Assembly: GCA_001564065.1 (NCBI GenBank)
Contig: LKNA01000034.1
Location: 1-33,861 of the forward strand
Source of the DNA: Chitinophagaceae bacterium T5-Br10_B2g13
GTDB lineage: Bacteria > Bacteroidota > Rhodothermia > Balneolales > Balneolaceae
Direction: 5' to 3'
Length of the DNA: 33,861 nt
Both the position numbers and the translations under genes were made by a program. Positions 23,966 through 32,615 of this stretch are shown one piece after another; position 1 is the first letter of the stretch; each line of letters begins with the position of its first letter. Below the pieces are notes generated by a model. The model did not search any database, was not told the DNA's origin, and saw only the letters and a program-made list of their open reading frames with translations.

Positions 23966-25675
23966 CTATCGAATCGTTTGTTTCAGTTCCTCAATTCTAT
24001 CTAGCACCTTCTCACGATCCATTTTCCTGAATCTCTCCGGCAACAGTGCTTTTGATGTACACTCTGTCACTGCAACCAGCGTCTGAAGCTCCACCTCTTC
24101 GGGATAAGTGGGCGGTATAAAATCCTCAAAAACCTCCTCCAGAAGATCCGGAGAAACTTCATCCATACCCTGAGAAGCAGCCCGGAATTTAGCCCGGGTT
24201 AACGCAGCCTCCATATCGGCACCCGAGTAGATCGTTTTATCTTTCTTAACCGCTTTTGGCACATACTCCTCAGACAGCTTCAGGCCTGTTTTTTTCTTCA
24301 TCACATCAAAAAGCTCAACTCTTTCATCGGTGGTTTCGGGTGGGAAAAGCGAAATATGCTCCTCAGCACGCCCCTGCCTTTTCAAATCGATTGGCATCAA
24401 ATCGGGGCGTGCTGTCATTAAAAACCATAAAATGCGTCCCCGATTCTCGGTATCGCTCATCGCAGTAGCTATTTGGGAAAATACTCTGCTCGAAACGCCG
24501 CTGTCGCCTGATGCCGATCGATCGCCAAGGTAGGCATCGGCCTCATCAATCATTACGGCCACGGGCGACATCGCCTTCAGAAGCGTTAATATTTTTTCCA
24601 GATTTCCCTCTGTAACACCCTGCCACTGGCTTCTGAAGTTTTTCAGCTTCACCATTGGCACGCCGATCTCACCGGCAAATGATGTAACAAGAAACGTTTT
24701 ACCCGTTCCTACCGGTCCGCAAACCAGATAGCCCATCGGCAGTACATCCCGTCTGCCCTGTTTCAGAGCCTCAACCGCATCACGAAGATGTTTTTTCACA
24801 TTCGTGTGACCCGCCACTGCATCCAGAGAGCTTTTAGCGGAGATAAACTCGAGCAATCCGTACGCCTCCGATTCAATCAGCTCTTTCTTGATTTTCGTAA
24901 GGGATTGAAATGTGATCACGTCACTGTTCTCTACTGCATTGGAGAGAATAGACTTCAGTTTAAGATAACCCAAGCCGGCCGTCATCTGTGCCACAACAGG
25001 TTTTGATACGTTTGAGATCTTATCAAACTCATCCTGCTGAATTTGATTTTCGAGGTAGCTCAATCTCTCGCTTTCGTCCGGGAGTGTGATTCGTACACTG
25101 GAGGTATATGGATTTTGAACAAGTGATCGGTTCAAATCCGATGCATTTTCAGTTAGCAGCACGGTTGTAAAGTCAGAAGCCAGAAAGAGCGGATCGTGCG
25201 CCCACTTCATCAGATAAACAAGAGCGTTACGATCTTCTGAACCGGTGCTGCCCGCTTCGTTGGCGGGAATTACTGTATCAGCATAATCAACAATCAGAGC
25301 AACACTCTTTTTCTGATCCAATCGAATTCTGAAATACTGCTCCAAAACAGAAAATGCCCCAACCGGATCCTTTGGTAATTTTTTTGAATACTCTGTTCCG
25401 GCTATCGAATCACGCCCCGAAAGAGCCAGATTGAAATCCTTTTGCGACTCCTTATCCCGAAAATAGATACCTGACGAGCGATCATAAAAAATGACAATGT
25501 CACGGGCTCCAAAAAAATCTTCGGCCAGGAATGTTTTGAGCCGCATGAATTTTCTTTCAGAATCACCTACCGACACCAAATCGTGAACGTTGCCGTGCAG
25601 AATAAACTGATTCAGAGTTCGGCTTAAATATTTTTTAGCCAGAAACTGTGCCCATTGAGGATATTGGGTAAGCAT
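23966..25675 (-). CDS. AAA ATPase with degenerate N-terminal and active C-terminal AAA module
   Basis: A 569-residue protein. The C-terminal module (about 285-520) is a classical AAA domain: Walker A GPVGTGKT at 320-327, Walker B VMIDEAD at 374-380, and a second-region-of-homology stretch TARPDLMPIDLKRQGRAEEHI carrying candidate arginine fingers R433 and R436. The usual sensor-1 Asn is Ala (TARP). The first 270 residues lack a P-loop but resemble an eroded AAA fold, with FILHGNVHD, a Walker-B-like VALIVDYAD (125-133) and a sensor-1-like TTVLLTEN. Such proteins usually form hexamers that remodel other proteins. Its place in the pspA operon suggests a remodeller of PspA assemblies; this is inference. 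Confidence 0.88.
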   Translation of the reverse strand: MLTQYPQWAQFLAKKYLSRTLNQFILHGNVHDLVSVGDSERKFMRLKTFLAEDFFGARDIVIFYDRSSGIYFRDKESQKDFNLALSGRDSIAGTEYSKKLPKDPVGAFSVLEQYFRIRLDQKKSVALIVDYADTVIPANEAGSTGSEDRNALVYLMKWAHDPLFLASDFTTVLLTENASDLNRSLVQNPYTSSVRITLPDESERLSYLENQIQQDEFDKISNVSKPVVAQMTAGLGYLKLKSILSNAVENSDVITFQSLTKIKKELIESEAYGLLEFISAKSSLDAVAGHTNVKKHLRDAVEALKQGRRDVLPMGYLVCGPVGTGKTFLVTSFAGEIGVPMVKLKNFRSQWQGVTEGNLEKILTLLKAMSPVAVMIDEADAYLGDRSASGDSGVSSRVFSQIATAMSDTENRGRILWFLMTARPDLMPIDLKRQGRAEEHISLFPPETTDERVELFDVMKKKTGLKLSEEYVPKAVKKDKTIYSGADMEAALTRAKFRAASQGMDEVSPDLLEEVFEDFIPPTYPEEVELQTLVAVTECTSKALLPERFRKMDREKVLDRIEELKQTIR

Positions 25676-25723
25676 AATAATCTATCTTTAAGAGTGCTGA
25701 AATAATTCGATAACCAAAAGTGA

Positions 25724-27007
25724 CTATTCAGGAGATCCGTAAATAAGTTTCACCGTCTCTATACGATTTGGCGTTGCCTTACTGATAATAAACGTATTAC
25801 CCTGAATTTGAATCTCTTCATTCACTTTAGGAATTCTACCGATATGGCTGATGATGTATCCCGCCAGGGTTTCAAACTCATCTCCTGAATCCTGAAGCTC
25901 AATCTCCGGATACTTCTCCTCAAGTTCTTCAAGCTCAACATTACCAGAGACAACGTATGTGAAGTCCGAGATTTTCTTAATTACTTCGTCCGTTTTGTCA
26001 TACTCATCCTGTATGTCACCGACAACTTCCTCAATCAAATCCTCTATCGTAACCATACCGGCCGTTCCACCATACTCATCAATAACTATTGCAACGGAGA
26101 TATTGCTTTGGCGAAATTCCTGCAGCAGATCTTTCGACTTTTTACTAGATGGGATTAATTTAACCGGCCTGAGAATGTCTCCGATGTTTTCGGGATTACT
26201 GAACAGATCATAGGCAAAAACCACGCCGATGATGTCATCAATATTATCCTGGTAAACCGGGATTTTGGAGTATCCTGAAGTAATAAACAGGTTTTTCAGA
26301 TCATCCAGAGGGGCATTTCTGTCAATTGCCATAATCTCTGTTCGGGGCACCATCGTTTCCCGCACCCTTTTGTTCGACAGCTCCAGAACGTTGTGCAAAA
26401 TTTCCGAATCGTCCTGATCAATATCTTCACTTCCGCCACTATCGCGAAGCTCTTTGAAAATCATCTCAACATCCTGTCGACGAAAAACTTTATCACTCCG
26501 CTCATTCCCAAACTTAAGCCACTTAACCAGAACATTCGAACTTTTATTGGAAATCGAAATCAGAGGGCGAAATAAAAAATTCATGAAGCGAAGCGGGACA
26601 GCAATAAACTTAACCAGAAAATCCGCCTGAATTCTGAATATAGCTTTAAAGAGTATCTCACCAATTAAAAGAATAATTACTGAAGCGATGATGGTTTGAA
26701 TAAAGAGTACCATACCCACAGACGGATCGATACCAAACAGCGAGCTGTAGATGCGGTTAACCGGCTCTACCAGAAATATCGCCATTAGCGTGGCGTATAG
26801 AACATTAACAATGTTATTCCCTACCAGCGTAGTGGTAAGAAAAATTTCCGGCTTCTCACTAAAATAAGCCAGTGAACGGCCCGTGAGAGTATTTTTGCGA
26901 GATTCTATCTCGAGCTTGAGGCGGTTTGCAGAAACAAACGCCATTTCGGAACCCGAGAAGAATCCGCTAAGAAGTACAGTAATTGTGATGATAATAAATT
27001 CAGGCAT
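25724..27007 (-). CDS. CNNM/CorC-HlyC-family membrane protein with CBS pair
   Basis: A 427-residue inner-membrane protein. The DUF21 (CNNM) transmembrane domain occupies about 1-190, with GFFSGSEMAFVSANR at its start and three or four membrane helices. A CBS pair at about 205-325 contains MVPRTEIMAID and IDEYGGTAGMVTIEDL, and a CorC_HlyC domain closes the protein (about 345-425). Relatives are linked to magnesium or cobalt efflux; the older haemolysin name is misleading. GldE of gliding bacteria is a paralogous alternative, but no gliding genes are nearby. It lies between the crotonase (14 bases) and the AAA ATPase (48 bases) in the long operon. Confidence 0.92.
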   Translation of the reverse strand: MPEFIIITITVLLSGFFSGSEMAFVSANRLKLEIESRKNTLTGRSLAYFSEKPEIFLTTTLVGNNIVNVLYATLMAIFLVEPVNRIYSSLFGIDPSVGMVLFIQTIIASVIILLIGEILFKAIFRIQADFLVKFIAVPLRFMNFLFRPLISISNKSSNVLVKWLKFGNERSDKVFRRQDVEMIFKELRDSGGSEDIDQDDSEILHNVLELSNKRVRETMVPRTEIMAIDRNAPLDDLKNLFITSGYSKIPVYQDNIDDIIGVVFAYDLFSNPENIGDILRPVKLIPSSKKSKDLLQEFRQSNISVAIVIDEYGGTAGMVTIEDLIEEVVGDIQDEYDKTDEVIKKISDFTYVVSGNVELEELEEKYPEIELQDSGDEFETLAGYIISHIGRIPKVNEEIQIQGNTFIISKATPNRIETVKLIYGSPE

Positions 27008-27021
27008 TCTCTAAGATCTGC

Positions 27022-27807
27022 TTATCGCCCCTGAAAGTTAGGTTTTCTTTTCTCCAGAAACGCAGAAGTTCCTTCTTTAAAGTCTTCTGTTTCGCAAAGA
27101 TCTCCAAAAAGTTCAGCCTCGTCAGAAAAACCCTTAACCCTGAATCCGGAATTCACGGCTTCAATTGCCCTGGACAGAGCAACCGGCCCATTTTTCAACA
27201 TTTTTGAAGCGATCTCTTTTGCTTTTTCCACGCCTTTTCCCTGCGGCTCCACATATCCGGCAAGACCTGTACTTTTTGCCTCTTCAGCTTTCATCTGCCC
27301 GCCGGTTAATATCATCTCCATGGCCCTGGACTTTCCAACCAGCTGCGGCAGCCTCTGTGTACCTCCATATCCCGGAATCAAACCGAGTCCTACTTCTGGT
27401 AGTCCAAATACTGCGTTCTCTTCAGCAATTCTTATGTGGCAAGCCATAGCCAGCTCTGAGCCGCCACCCAGGGCGTATCCGTTCACAACCGCTATCATCG
27501 GTTTTGAGCAATTTTCTATCGCAAAAAATACTTTCTGCCCGCGAACGGACTGTTTTTCACCCTGTTTTTTATTCAGCGTATTGAGCTCTTTTATATCAGC
27601 ACCGGCTACAAAAGCTTTCTCTCCGGCACCGGTTACAATCACCGCACGGATTTCGTCATCTTTTTCGATGTTCTTAACCGCCTGCTCAAGTTCATCCAGA
27701 ACGGTATTGTTTAGAGCATTTAACTTATCCGGACGATTAATTGTCAGAACTGCGATTCCTTTATCGTCAGTTTCCAGCAGTAGCGTATCAAATGTGTAAG
27801 ATTTCAT
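27022..27807 (-). CDS. Enoyl-CoA hydratase/isomerase (crotonase) family protein
   Basis: A 261-residue crotonase-fold enzyme. The oxyanion-hole motif GEKAFVAGADIKEL is at about 62-75. Both catalytic glutamates of a true hydratase are present, E118 in GGGSELAMACH and E138 in FGLPEVGLGLIPG, so hydration of short-chain enoyl-CoA is plausible. Crotonic-type dehydratases of butyrate or fatty-acid metabolism look similar, and substrate cannot be decided. The start codon overlaps the stop of the upstream gene as ATGA, so the genes are coupled. Confidence 0.93.
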   Translation of the reverse strand: MKSYTFDTLLLETDDKGIAVLTINRPDKLNALNNTVLDELEQAVKNIEKDDEIRAVIVTGAGEKAFVAGADIKELNTLNKKQGEKQSVRGQKVFFAIENCSKPMIAVVNGYALGGGSELAMACHIRIAEENAVFGLPEVGLGLIPGYGGTQRLPQLVGKSRAMEMILTGGQMKAEEAKSTGLAGYVEPQGKGVEKAKEIASKMLKNGPVALSRAIEAVNSGFRVKGFSDEAELFGDLCETEDFKEGTSAFLEKRKPNFQGR

Positions 27808-28721
27808 GTCTTGTTTTTTACTTTCTGTTCTGTCTCTTTATGAAGTGCTTCCGCCTCTTTTCTGAGTTCGGCCAGCTCCAATTCGTGATCGATATTTTCA
27901 AATCCGGGCAGAAGGTCGTGATCAAGTTCATCAATAATTTGCGTCGTCTCTTCCATTTCGCTCACCAGATGATCGAGCTGCAGGCCAACATCTTCAGCAT
28001 TAGGCATGGTCATCGACTGCTCATAAATATAGCGAATTGCATCTTCAATCGTTTCCAGGTGTGTTTCACATATCAGATACTTCTCTTTAGCTACATCAAA
28101 TTTTTTGAGGCGTTTCTTCAAGATCTGAAGACGTCGCTCTCGGGTCTTTTTCAGTTTTTCAGACTCTGTAGTGTCCATCTCTTCTTCCTGTTCTGAAACT
28201 TTTCTTCGAATCTCCTCCTCCACCTCCGAGTTCATATAGATCTGAAAACGTCGATTCATCTCAAGAAGGGTCAGATATGTTGAGAGCAGATCCTCCATTT
28301 TCTTTTTGATATGCTCGAGCATACCCTGAGAGCTGTAAGGGAGCGTTTCGAAATTTTTTCGCACCTCTTTAGTGATATGTTTGAGAATCAGGAATCGTTT
28401 TTGCGAGCGTGCATCCAGACCGTGAAACAGATTTTTATCGCCATTCACCTCGTGGCGCTCTTTTTTCTTTTTCAAGCGAATGCTTTTCCGGAAAGCGGGC
28501 AGATTTGGAACCACTCCCAGGTAGACCAATTCAGCGCCAAATGTAAACGTCAACACCGTACTCGATATAAAACCAACATCATTAAATACCAGCGCCGAAA
28601 CCGTACCGGCAAGAAGACAAACCAGGTTGATGGGGTAGAGAAATGCCTCTTTCGTAAAATTGATATGTTCTTCTTTTCCCTTACTCATCGCCTTTATCAG
28701 TTCCTGTATCTGTTGGCTCAT
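27804..28721 (-). CDS. Two-helix membrane protein with long coiled coil, family unknown
   Basis: A 305-residue protein that I do not recognise. Two hydrophobic helices at about 28-47 and 50-72 form a hairpin, and both ends should be cytoplasmic. From residue 80 on it is highly charged and helical (RKKVSEQEEEMDTTE, KKTRERRLQILKKRLKKF), with coiled-coil character. It overlaps the upstream coiled-coil gene by 41 bases from this start; the ATG at 28688 (ATGAGTAA overlap) is a possible shorter start that would keep both membrane helices. Its position two genes after pspA and its helical cytoplasmic part suggest a membrane anchor or partner for PspA-type filaments, but that is a guess. Confidence 0.75.
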   Translation of the reverse strand: MSQQIQELIKAMSKGKEEHINFTKEAFLYPINLVCLLAGTVSALVFNDVGFISSTVLTFTFGAELVYLGVVPNLPAFRKSIRLKKKKERHEVNGDKNLFHGLDARSQKRFLILKHITKEVRKNFETLPYSSQGMLEHIKKKMEDLLSTYLTLLEMNRRFQIYMNSEVEEEIRRKVSEQEEEMDTTESEKLKKTRERRLQILKKRLKKFDVAKEKYLICETHLETIEDAIRYIYEQSMTMPNAEDVGLQLDHLVSEMEETTQIIDELDHDLLPGFENIDHELELAELRKEAEALHKETEQKVKNKT

Positions 28722-29136
28722 CCGATTCTGGACCGGGGTTTTTACCTATTGTTTTATCCACATTCAGCCCGTTTGCCTGCTCTTCAATTTCGCTGTAAAG
28801 CATTCCCATCTCGAGCTTAATCTGGTTAAGAGTTTCCCGTGCCTTCTCCTTTTTCATCTGCTCGTCAAGTTCAGCCTCATCGGGTTGATCATCGAGCAGC
28901 TGATCCATGGCTACATCCAGTCTGGCCTCAAATCCCGCCATTTTGGTGCGAACCTTGCCGAGCAGTTCATCCACTGAGGCCAGCAGATCGTCTGCGTTCA
29001 TCTGCTGCAGAGCATCACTCACGTTTTTCACATACCCCGATCTTCTAACCTTCTCTTTCGCTTCACGGATTTTGCGATAGTGGTCCTTATACTCCTCTTT
29101 AAGTCTTTCTCGTTCCTGTTCACTTTCTGATGCCAT
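28681..29136 (-). CDS. Small charged coiled-coil protein next to pspA, family unknown
   Basis: A 151-residue soluble helical protein with no recognisable domain. The first 45 residues are very basic/acidic (ERERLKEEYKDHYRKIREAK). The centre has NADDLLASVDELLGKVRTKM and an acidic stretch LLDDQPDEAELDEQ, and the tail is disordered-looking and acidic (PESDEPTDTGTDKGDE). The ATG at 29136 is chosen because GAGGTGA precedes it by a proper distance; the GTG at 29145 is within that ribosome binding site. It starts 24 bases after pspA and probably works with it. Confidence 0.75.
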   Translation of the reverse strand: MASESEQERERLKEEYKDHYRKIREAKEKVRRSGYVKNVSDALQQMNADDLLASVDELLGKVRTKMAGFEARLDVAMDQLLDDQPDEAELDEQMKKEKARETLNQIKLEMGMLYSEIEEQANGLNVDKTIGKNPGPESDEPTDTGTDKGDE

Positions 29137-29160
29137 AGCGGTCACCTCAAATCAAATATA

Positions 29161-29925
29161 TTACGACTTTGTACGGTCGCGGCCTACCGTTTTACCGGAA
29201 TCAGATGCCGTTTTTTCAGACTCCTCAACGTCGATCTTTTTCTCCTTTTTCTCAGCTTTCGGAGCCTTGCCCATCTCCTGCTTAAACTGATTAACCAGTT
29301 CCTGTGCGCGAAGTTTTTCAGCATTGGCCTCAATCTCCATAGTTTCCGTATCCACGCTTTCCAGGGCAATTTCCATTCTGGCTTCATTTCGGGCTGTATT
29401 TTCGTTCAGCCGATTCAGCATTTCATTGTGTGTCTGATCCAGTCCTCCGGTTTCAAACGACTCAAGTGCATCGGCAACACGCCCCTGCCACTCTGCTCTT
29501 TCACTGGCCCGTAAAGCCTCTCTCGCTTCTTTAATCTTCTTATCTTTCTCACGCATGAAAGCCTTTTTCACTTTCAGGGCTTTTTCATAAGCTTGATCAG
29601 CAAATTTCAGCTGCTCTCTCGAGTGCTCTAAATTTTCACGAGCTTTCTCAAGCTGGAGAGCGTATCCTTCTGCGAGGTCGTCGCGGTCTGCATTAATTGC
29701 CGACTTAATTTTTGCAGTTATCTCATTGATCTGCTTTTCATACCGGTCTACCTCTTTTTTAAGCATTACGGCATTTGCCTTTACGGTGGCGATATTCTCA
29801 TTCATTTGAGGAATCTGATCATTCAGCTCTCTGATGTTCTGCTCCAAAATCAGTTTTGGATCTTCCATAGAGCTTACAAATCCGCCAAACATTGACTTAA
29901 TGGCACGTATAAATCGTTGAAACAT
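29161..29925 (-). CDS. pspA: PspA/IM30-family membrane-stress protein
   Basis: A 254-residue member of the PspA/Vipp1 family, now known to be a bacterial relative of ESCRT-III that forms helical rods or rings on membranes. The N-terminal amphipathic helix (MFQRFIRAIKSMFGGFVSSMEDP) should bind lipid. Long alpha-helical coiled-coil segments follow (PKLILEQNIRELNDQIPQ and onwards, to about residue 215). A charged tail of about 35 residues (KAEKKEKKIDVEE and onwards) is extra compared with E. coli PspA. There is no pspF or pspBC nearby. It heads a seven-gene minus-strand operon that also contains an AAA ATPase, which is unusual and noted in the findings. Confidence 0.93.
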   Translation of the reverse strand: MFQRFIRAIKSMFGGFVSSMEDPKLILEQNIRELNDQIPQMNENIATVKANAVMLKKEVDRYEKQINEITAKIKSAINADRDDLAEGYALQLEKARENLEHSREQLKFADQAYEKALKVKKAFMREKDKKIKEAREALRASERAEWQGRVADALESFETGGLDQTHNEMLNRLNENTARNEARMEIALESVDTETMEIEANAEKLRAQELVNQFKQEMGKAPKAEKKEKKIDVEESEKTASDSGKTVGRDRTKS

Positions 29926-29999
29926 GGTATTAGGGTTAATTTAAAGACCGAATCGATTGTTACTGTTAAATGTACTCTTTTTTCGGAGTTGAGCAACGT

Positions 30000-31346
30000 T
30001 TATCCATCATAATCATGAATTCCATCCTTATCAACCCGATGTGTGATTCTGCGCAGAGATTTAGGCTCAACATCTTTAATTGTTACAGCATCTAGCATTC
30101 CCTTTTTAGCAGTATCTAACATTTCTTCCTTGTTCGTGTGAAGCGTGGCAATTGTTTCACCTTTTTCCACCCGATCACCAATTTTTTTATGAAGCACGAA
30201 TCCTGCCTGTGGATCCACATCATCTTCCTTGGCCCGTCTTCCGGCACCCAACTCCACCGAAACCATTCCCATTGCAAAGGCATCCATCTCAGTTACAAAC
30301 CCGTCCCGGCTCGACTTAACGCTTTCAATTGCCTTCGCTTTTGGATAAGAGTCGGGGTTTTTAATCACGCTGCTGTCTCCGCCCTGTTCCTCAACAATAT
30401 CAATCCACTTCCGGAGGGCTGATCCATCCTGAACAGCGCCTTGGCTCATCTCTACCCCCTCTTCAACCGAGGAGGCTTTACCGCCAAGATAAATCATGGT
30501 TCCTGCCAGCAGATGGGTAATCTCCATTACATCTTCCGGTCCCTCTCCATTCAGGCAGTCGATGGATTCTTTTACCTCCAGCCAGTTGCCGACACCATAC
30601 CCGAGCGGCTGCTCCATATTGGTAAGATAGGCAATGGTTTGCTTTCCAAACTCCTCTCCAATTCCCACCAGGGTTTTAGCCAGTTTGGCAGCGTCCTCAT
30701 GCTTTTTCATGAAAGCACCCGAGCCAAACTTCACATCAAGCACCAATGCGTCGATCCCTTCAGCTAACTTTTTACTCATAATGCTTCCCGCAATCAGGGG
30801 AATAGACTCCACAGTAGCGGTTACATCACGAAGTGCATACAGGCGTTTGTCGGCGGGGGCGATCTCTTCGGTTTGCCCCACCAAAACAATGTTCTGTTTC
30901 TTTAAAATCTCTTTATATCGGTCTAAATCCACATCTACCGTAAACCCGGGTATCGACTCAAGTTTATCCAAGGTTCCCCCGGTGTGGCCCAGTCCGCGCC
31001 CTGATATCATCGGAACAGGAACACCGCATGATGCTACGATCGGAGCCAGAATCAATGATAGTTTATCTCCCACACCGCCCGTTGAGTGCTTATCCACTTT
31101 CAACCCCGGTGTTTCACTTAAATCCACTACAATTCCACTGTGCAGCATGGATCGGGTTAAGTAGGCTGCCTCTTCTGTGTTCAGCCCATTCAAAAACGAA
31201 GCCATCAGGAAGGAACTCATCTGGTAATCCGGGACTTTATCATCCGTATATGCACGAATTAAATAGGAAATTTCATCCTCTGTCAGTGCTTTTCCGTCTC
31301 TTTTTTTCCGGATAAGGGTAACAATATTGTAGGATTTGTCAGACAT
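30000..31346 (-). CDS. pdp: Pyrimidine-nucleoside phosphorylase / thymidine phosphorylase
   Basis: A 448-residue nucleoside-salvage enzyme cleaving thymidine, deoxyuridine or uridine with phosphate. The family signature KVDKHSTGGVGDKLSL is at about 82-97, followed by MISGRGLGHTGGTLDKLESIPGF. An N-terminal helical domain, the central phosphorylase domain and a C-terminal PYNP domain (GFVLHKKIGDRVEKGETI) are all present. The length and sequence are closer to Firmicute-type Pdp/PynP than to proteobacterial DeoA, but specificity is not readable. It is divergent from pdxB across 113 bases, which must hold both promoters. The pspA gene follows after 74 bases without a clear terminator, so some read-through into that operon is possible. 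Confidence 0.93.
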   Translation of the reverse strand: MSDKSYNIVTLIRKKRDGKALTEDEISYLIRAYTDDKVPDYQMSSFLMASFLNGLNTEEAAYLTRSMLHSGIVVDLSETPGLKVDKHSTGGVGDKLSLILAPIVASCGVPVPMISGRGLGHTGGTLDKLESIPGFTVDVDLDRYKEILKKQNIVLVGQTEEIAPADKRLYALRDVTATVESIPLIAGSIMSKKLAEGIDALVLDVKFGSGAFMKKHEDAAKLAKTLVGIGEEFGKQTIAYLTNMEQPLGYGVGNWLEVKESIDCLNGEGPEDVMEITHLLAGTMIYLGGKASSVEEGVEMSQGAVQDGSALRKWIDIVEEQGGDSSVIKNPDSYPKAKAIESVKSSRDGFVTEMDAFAMGMVSVELGAGRRAKEDDVDPQAGFVLHKKIGDRVEKGETIATLHTNKEEMLDTAKKGMLDAVTIKDVEPKSLRRITHRVDKDGIHDYDG

Positions 31347-31459
31347 AAAAGTGAATAAACTTAGCTTGTGAGTTCTAATTAAAACGCTATTAATTTGTAA
31401 GCTGTTTCAATATACATAATTTGATACTTCATTCTTTCTAAAGCTAACAAACACAGCGA

Positions 31460-32587
31460 ATGTCACTACGCATCGCCGCCGATCAATACCTGCAAAATGT
31501 TGAGGAATTACTTCCTGAAGAGGCTCATCTGTTCCGGTTTGACCCTTCGGACGGCCTGCCCGATGATATAACAAAATACGATGCACTTTTGATTCGCACC
31601 GTAACTCCGATCACTCCCGAAACCCTTCCGGAAACAGGGAACCTCAAATTTATTGGGAGCGCAACTGCCGGCGTCGACCACATCAACCGGGACTATTTAA
31701 AGGAGCAGAATGTAGAATTTTCACACTCTGAAGGGTGTAATGCAAATGCTGTTGGAGAGTACGTCATAACTGTCTTGTATAAGTGGGCAGAAAAAATGCG
31801 TATTGCCATCGGCGATAAAACGGTAGGTATTGTGGGGTGCGGACATACCGGAAGTGCCGTCATTCACTTGTTAAATAAGCTGGGCATCAATCATGTAGAT
31901 TACGATCCGCCGAGAGAAATACGGGATCAAAATTTTAAATCTGCAAGCAGTTCTGATCTGATAAAGGCAGATATTTTAACATTTCACACACCGCTCACCT
32001 CCACCGGCAGCTACCCTACAAAATACCTTTGCAGCAGTGAATGGCTTGAAAATGGGTTCGATTTGATCATTAACGCCTCGCGCGGTGGAGTTGTAGATGA
32101 ACACGCACTTTTCGACCAGTTCAATGAAGGAGTTGTTGGAAATTATATTCTGGATGTATGGGAAGATGAACCGTTTTTTGACGACAAAGTTGCGAAACAC
32201 GCTTTTTTGTCCACTCCTCATATTGCCGGTTACTCTGTTGAGGCAAAATTCCGCGCAACAGAGATTGTGCTTACACGGCTGCTGAACAGTTTCGGTTTAA
32301 AGCCCAATAAAATCGCGAAACCCAAACCGTACGATCCTACCGGATTAACATATAGCGACTCTTTCTCTTTTTCCGAATTCATGTGGAAAAACAATCAAGT
32401 CTACTACTACAGCACTGAATTACAAAAGCTAATTGGGCTGCCCTCAAAACAGAAAAGTTTGGCCTTCGCTGATCTGCGATCTAAAACAACTCTCCGGCAT
32501 GAATATAGTGCTATGCTTAAATCAAGCGAGGTAACGGAGAAAGCTCCCCAGGAGTTCTCTGTTTTTGATCATTCAAAACCGGACTAA
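31460..32587 (+). CDS. pdxB: 4-phosphoerythronate dehydrogenase
   Basis: A 375-residue D-isomer-specific 2-hydroxyacid dehydrogenase of the PdxB type, the second step of DXP-dependent vitamin B6 synthesis. Diagnostic stretches are GSATAGVDHINRDYL and GCNANAVGEYV. The catalytic Arg in INASRGGVVDE, Glu in DVWEDEP and His in STPHIAGYS are all present. The NAD fold is VGIVGCGHTGSAV (about 123-135). The C-terminal PdxB-specific dimerisation domain occupies about 285-370. No other pdx gene is in the window. It converges on the small zinc-ribbon gene. Confidence 0.93.
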   Translation: MSLRIAADQYLQNVEELLPEEAHLFRFDPSDGLPDDITKYDALLIRTVTPITPETLPETGNLKFIGSATAGVDHINRDYLKEQNVEFSHSEGCNANAVGEYVITVLYKWAEKMRIAIGDKTVGIVGCGHTGSAVIHLLNKLGINHVDYDPPREIRDQNFKSASSSDLIKADILTFHTPLTSTGSYPTKYLCSSEWLENGFDLIINASRGGVVDEHALFDQFNEGVVGNYILDVWEDEPFFDDKVAKHAFLSTPHIAGYSVEAKFRATEIVLTRLLNSFGLKPNKIAKPKPYDPTGLTYSDSFSFSEFMWKNNQVYYYSTELQKLIGLPSKQKSLAFADLRSKTTLRHEYSAMLKSSEVTEKAPQEFSVFDHSKPD

Positions 32588-32615
32588 CGACGATCCGGAA
32601 TATTCATTCTTGACT

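Noticed and set aside
29184-29387. 67-codon minus-strand frame rich in Arg/Lys/Trp inside pspA
   Set aside because: Out of frame with pspA and typical of an alternative reading of Glu/Lys-rich codons; no start signal.
31347-31459. Promoters in the pdp/pdxB divergent gap
   Set aside because: Both must exist here, but I could not pick a convincing promoter sequence for either direction.
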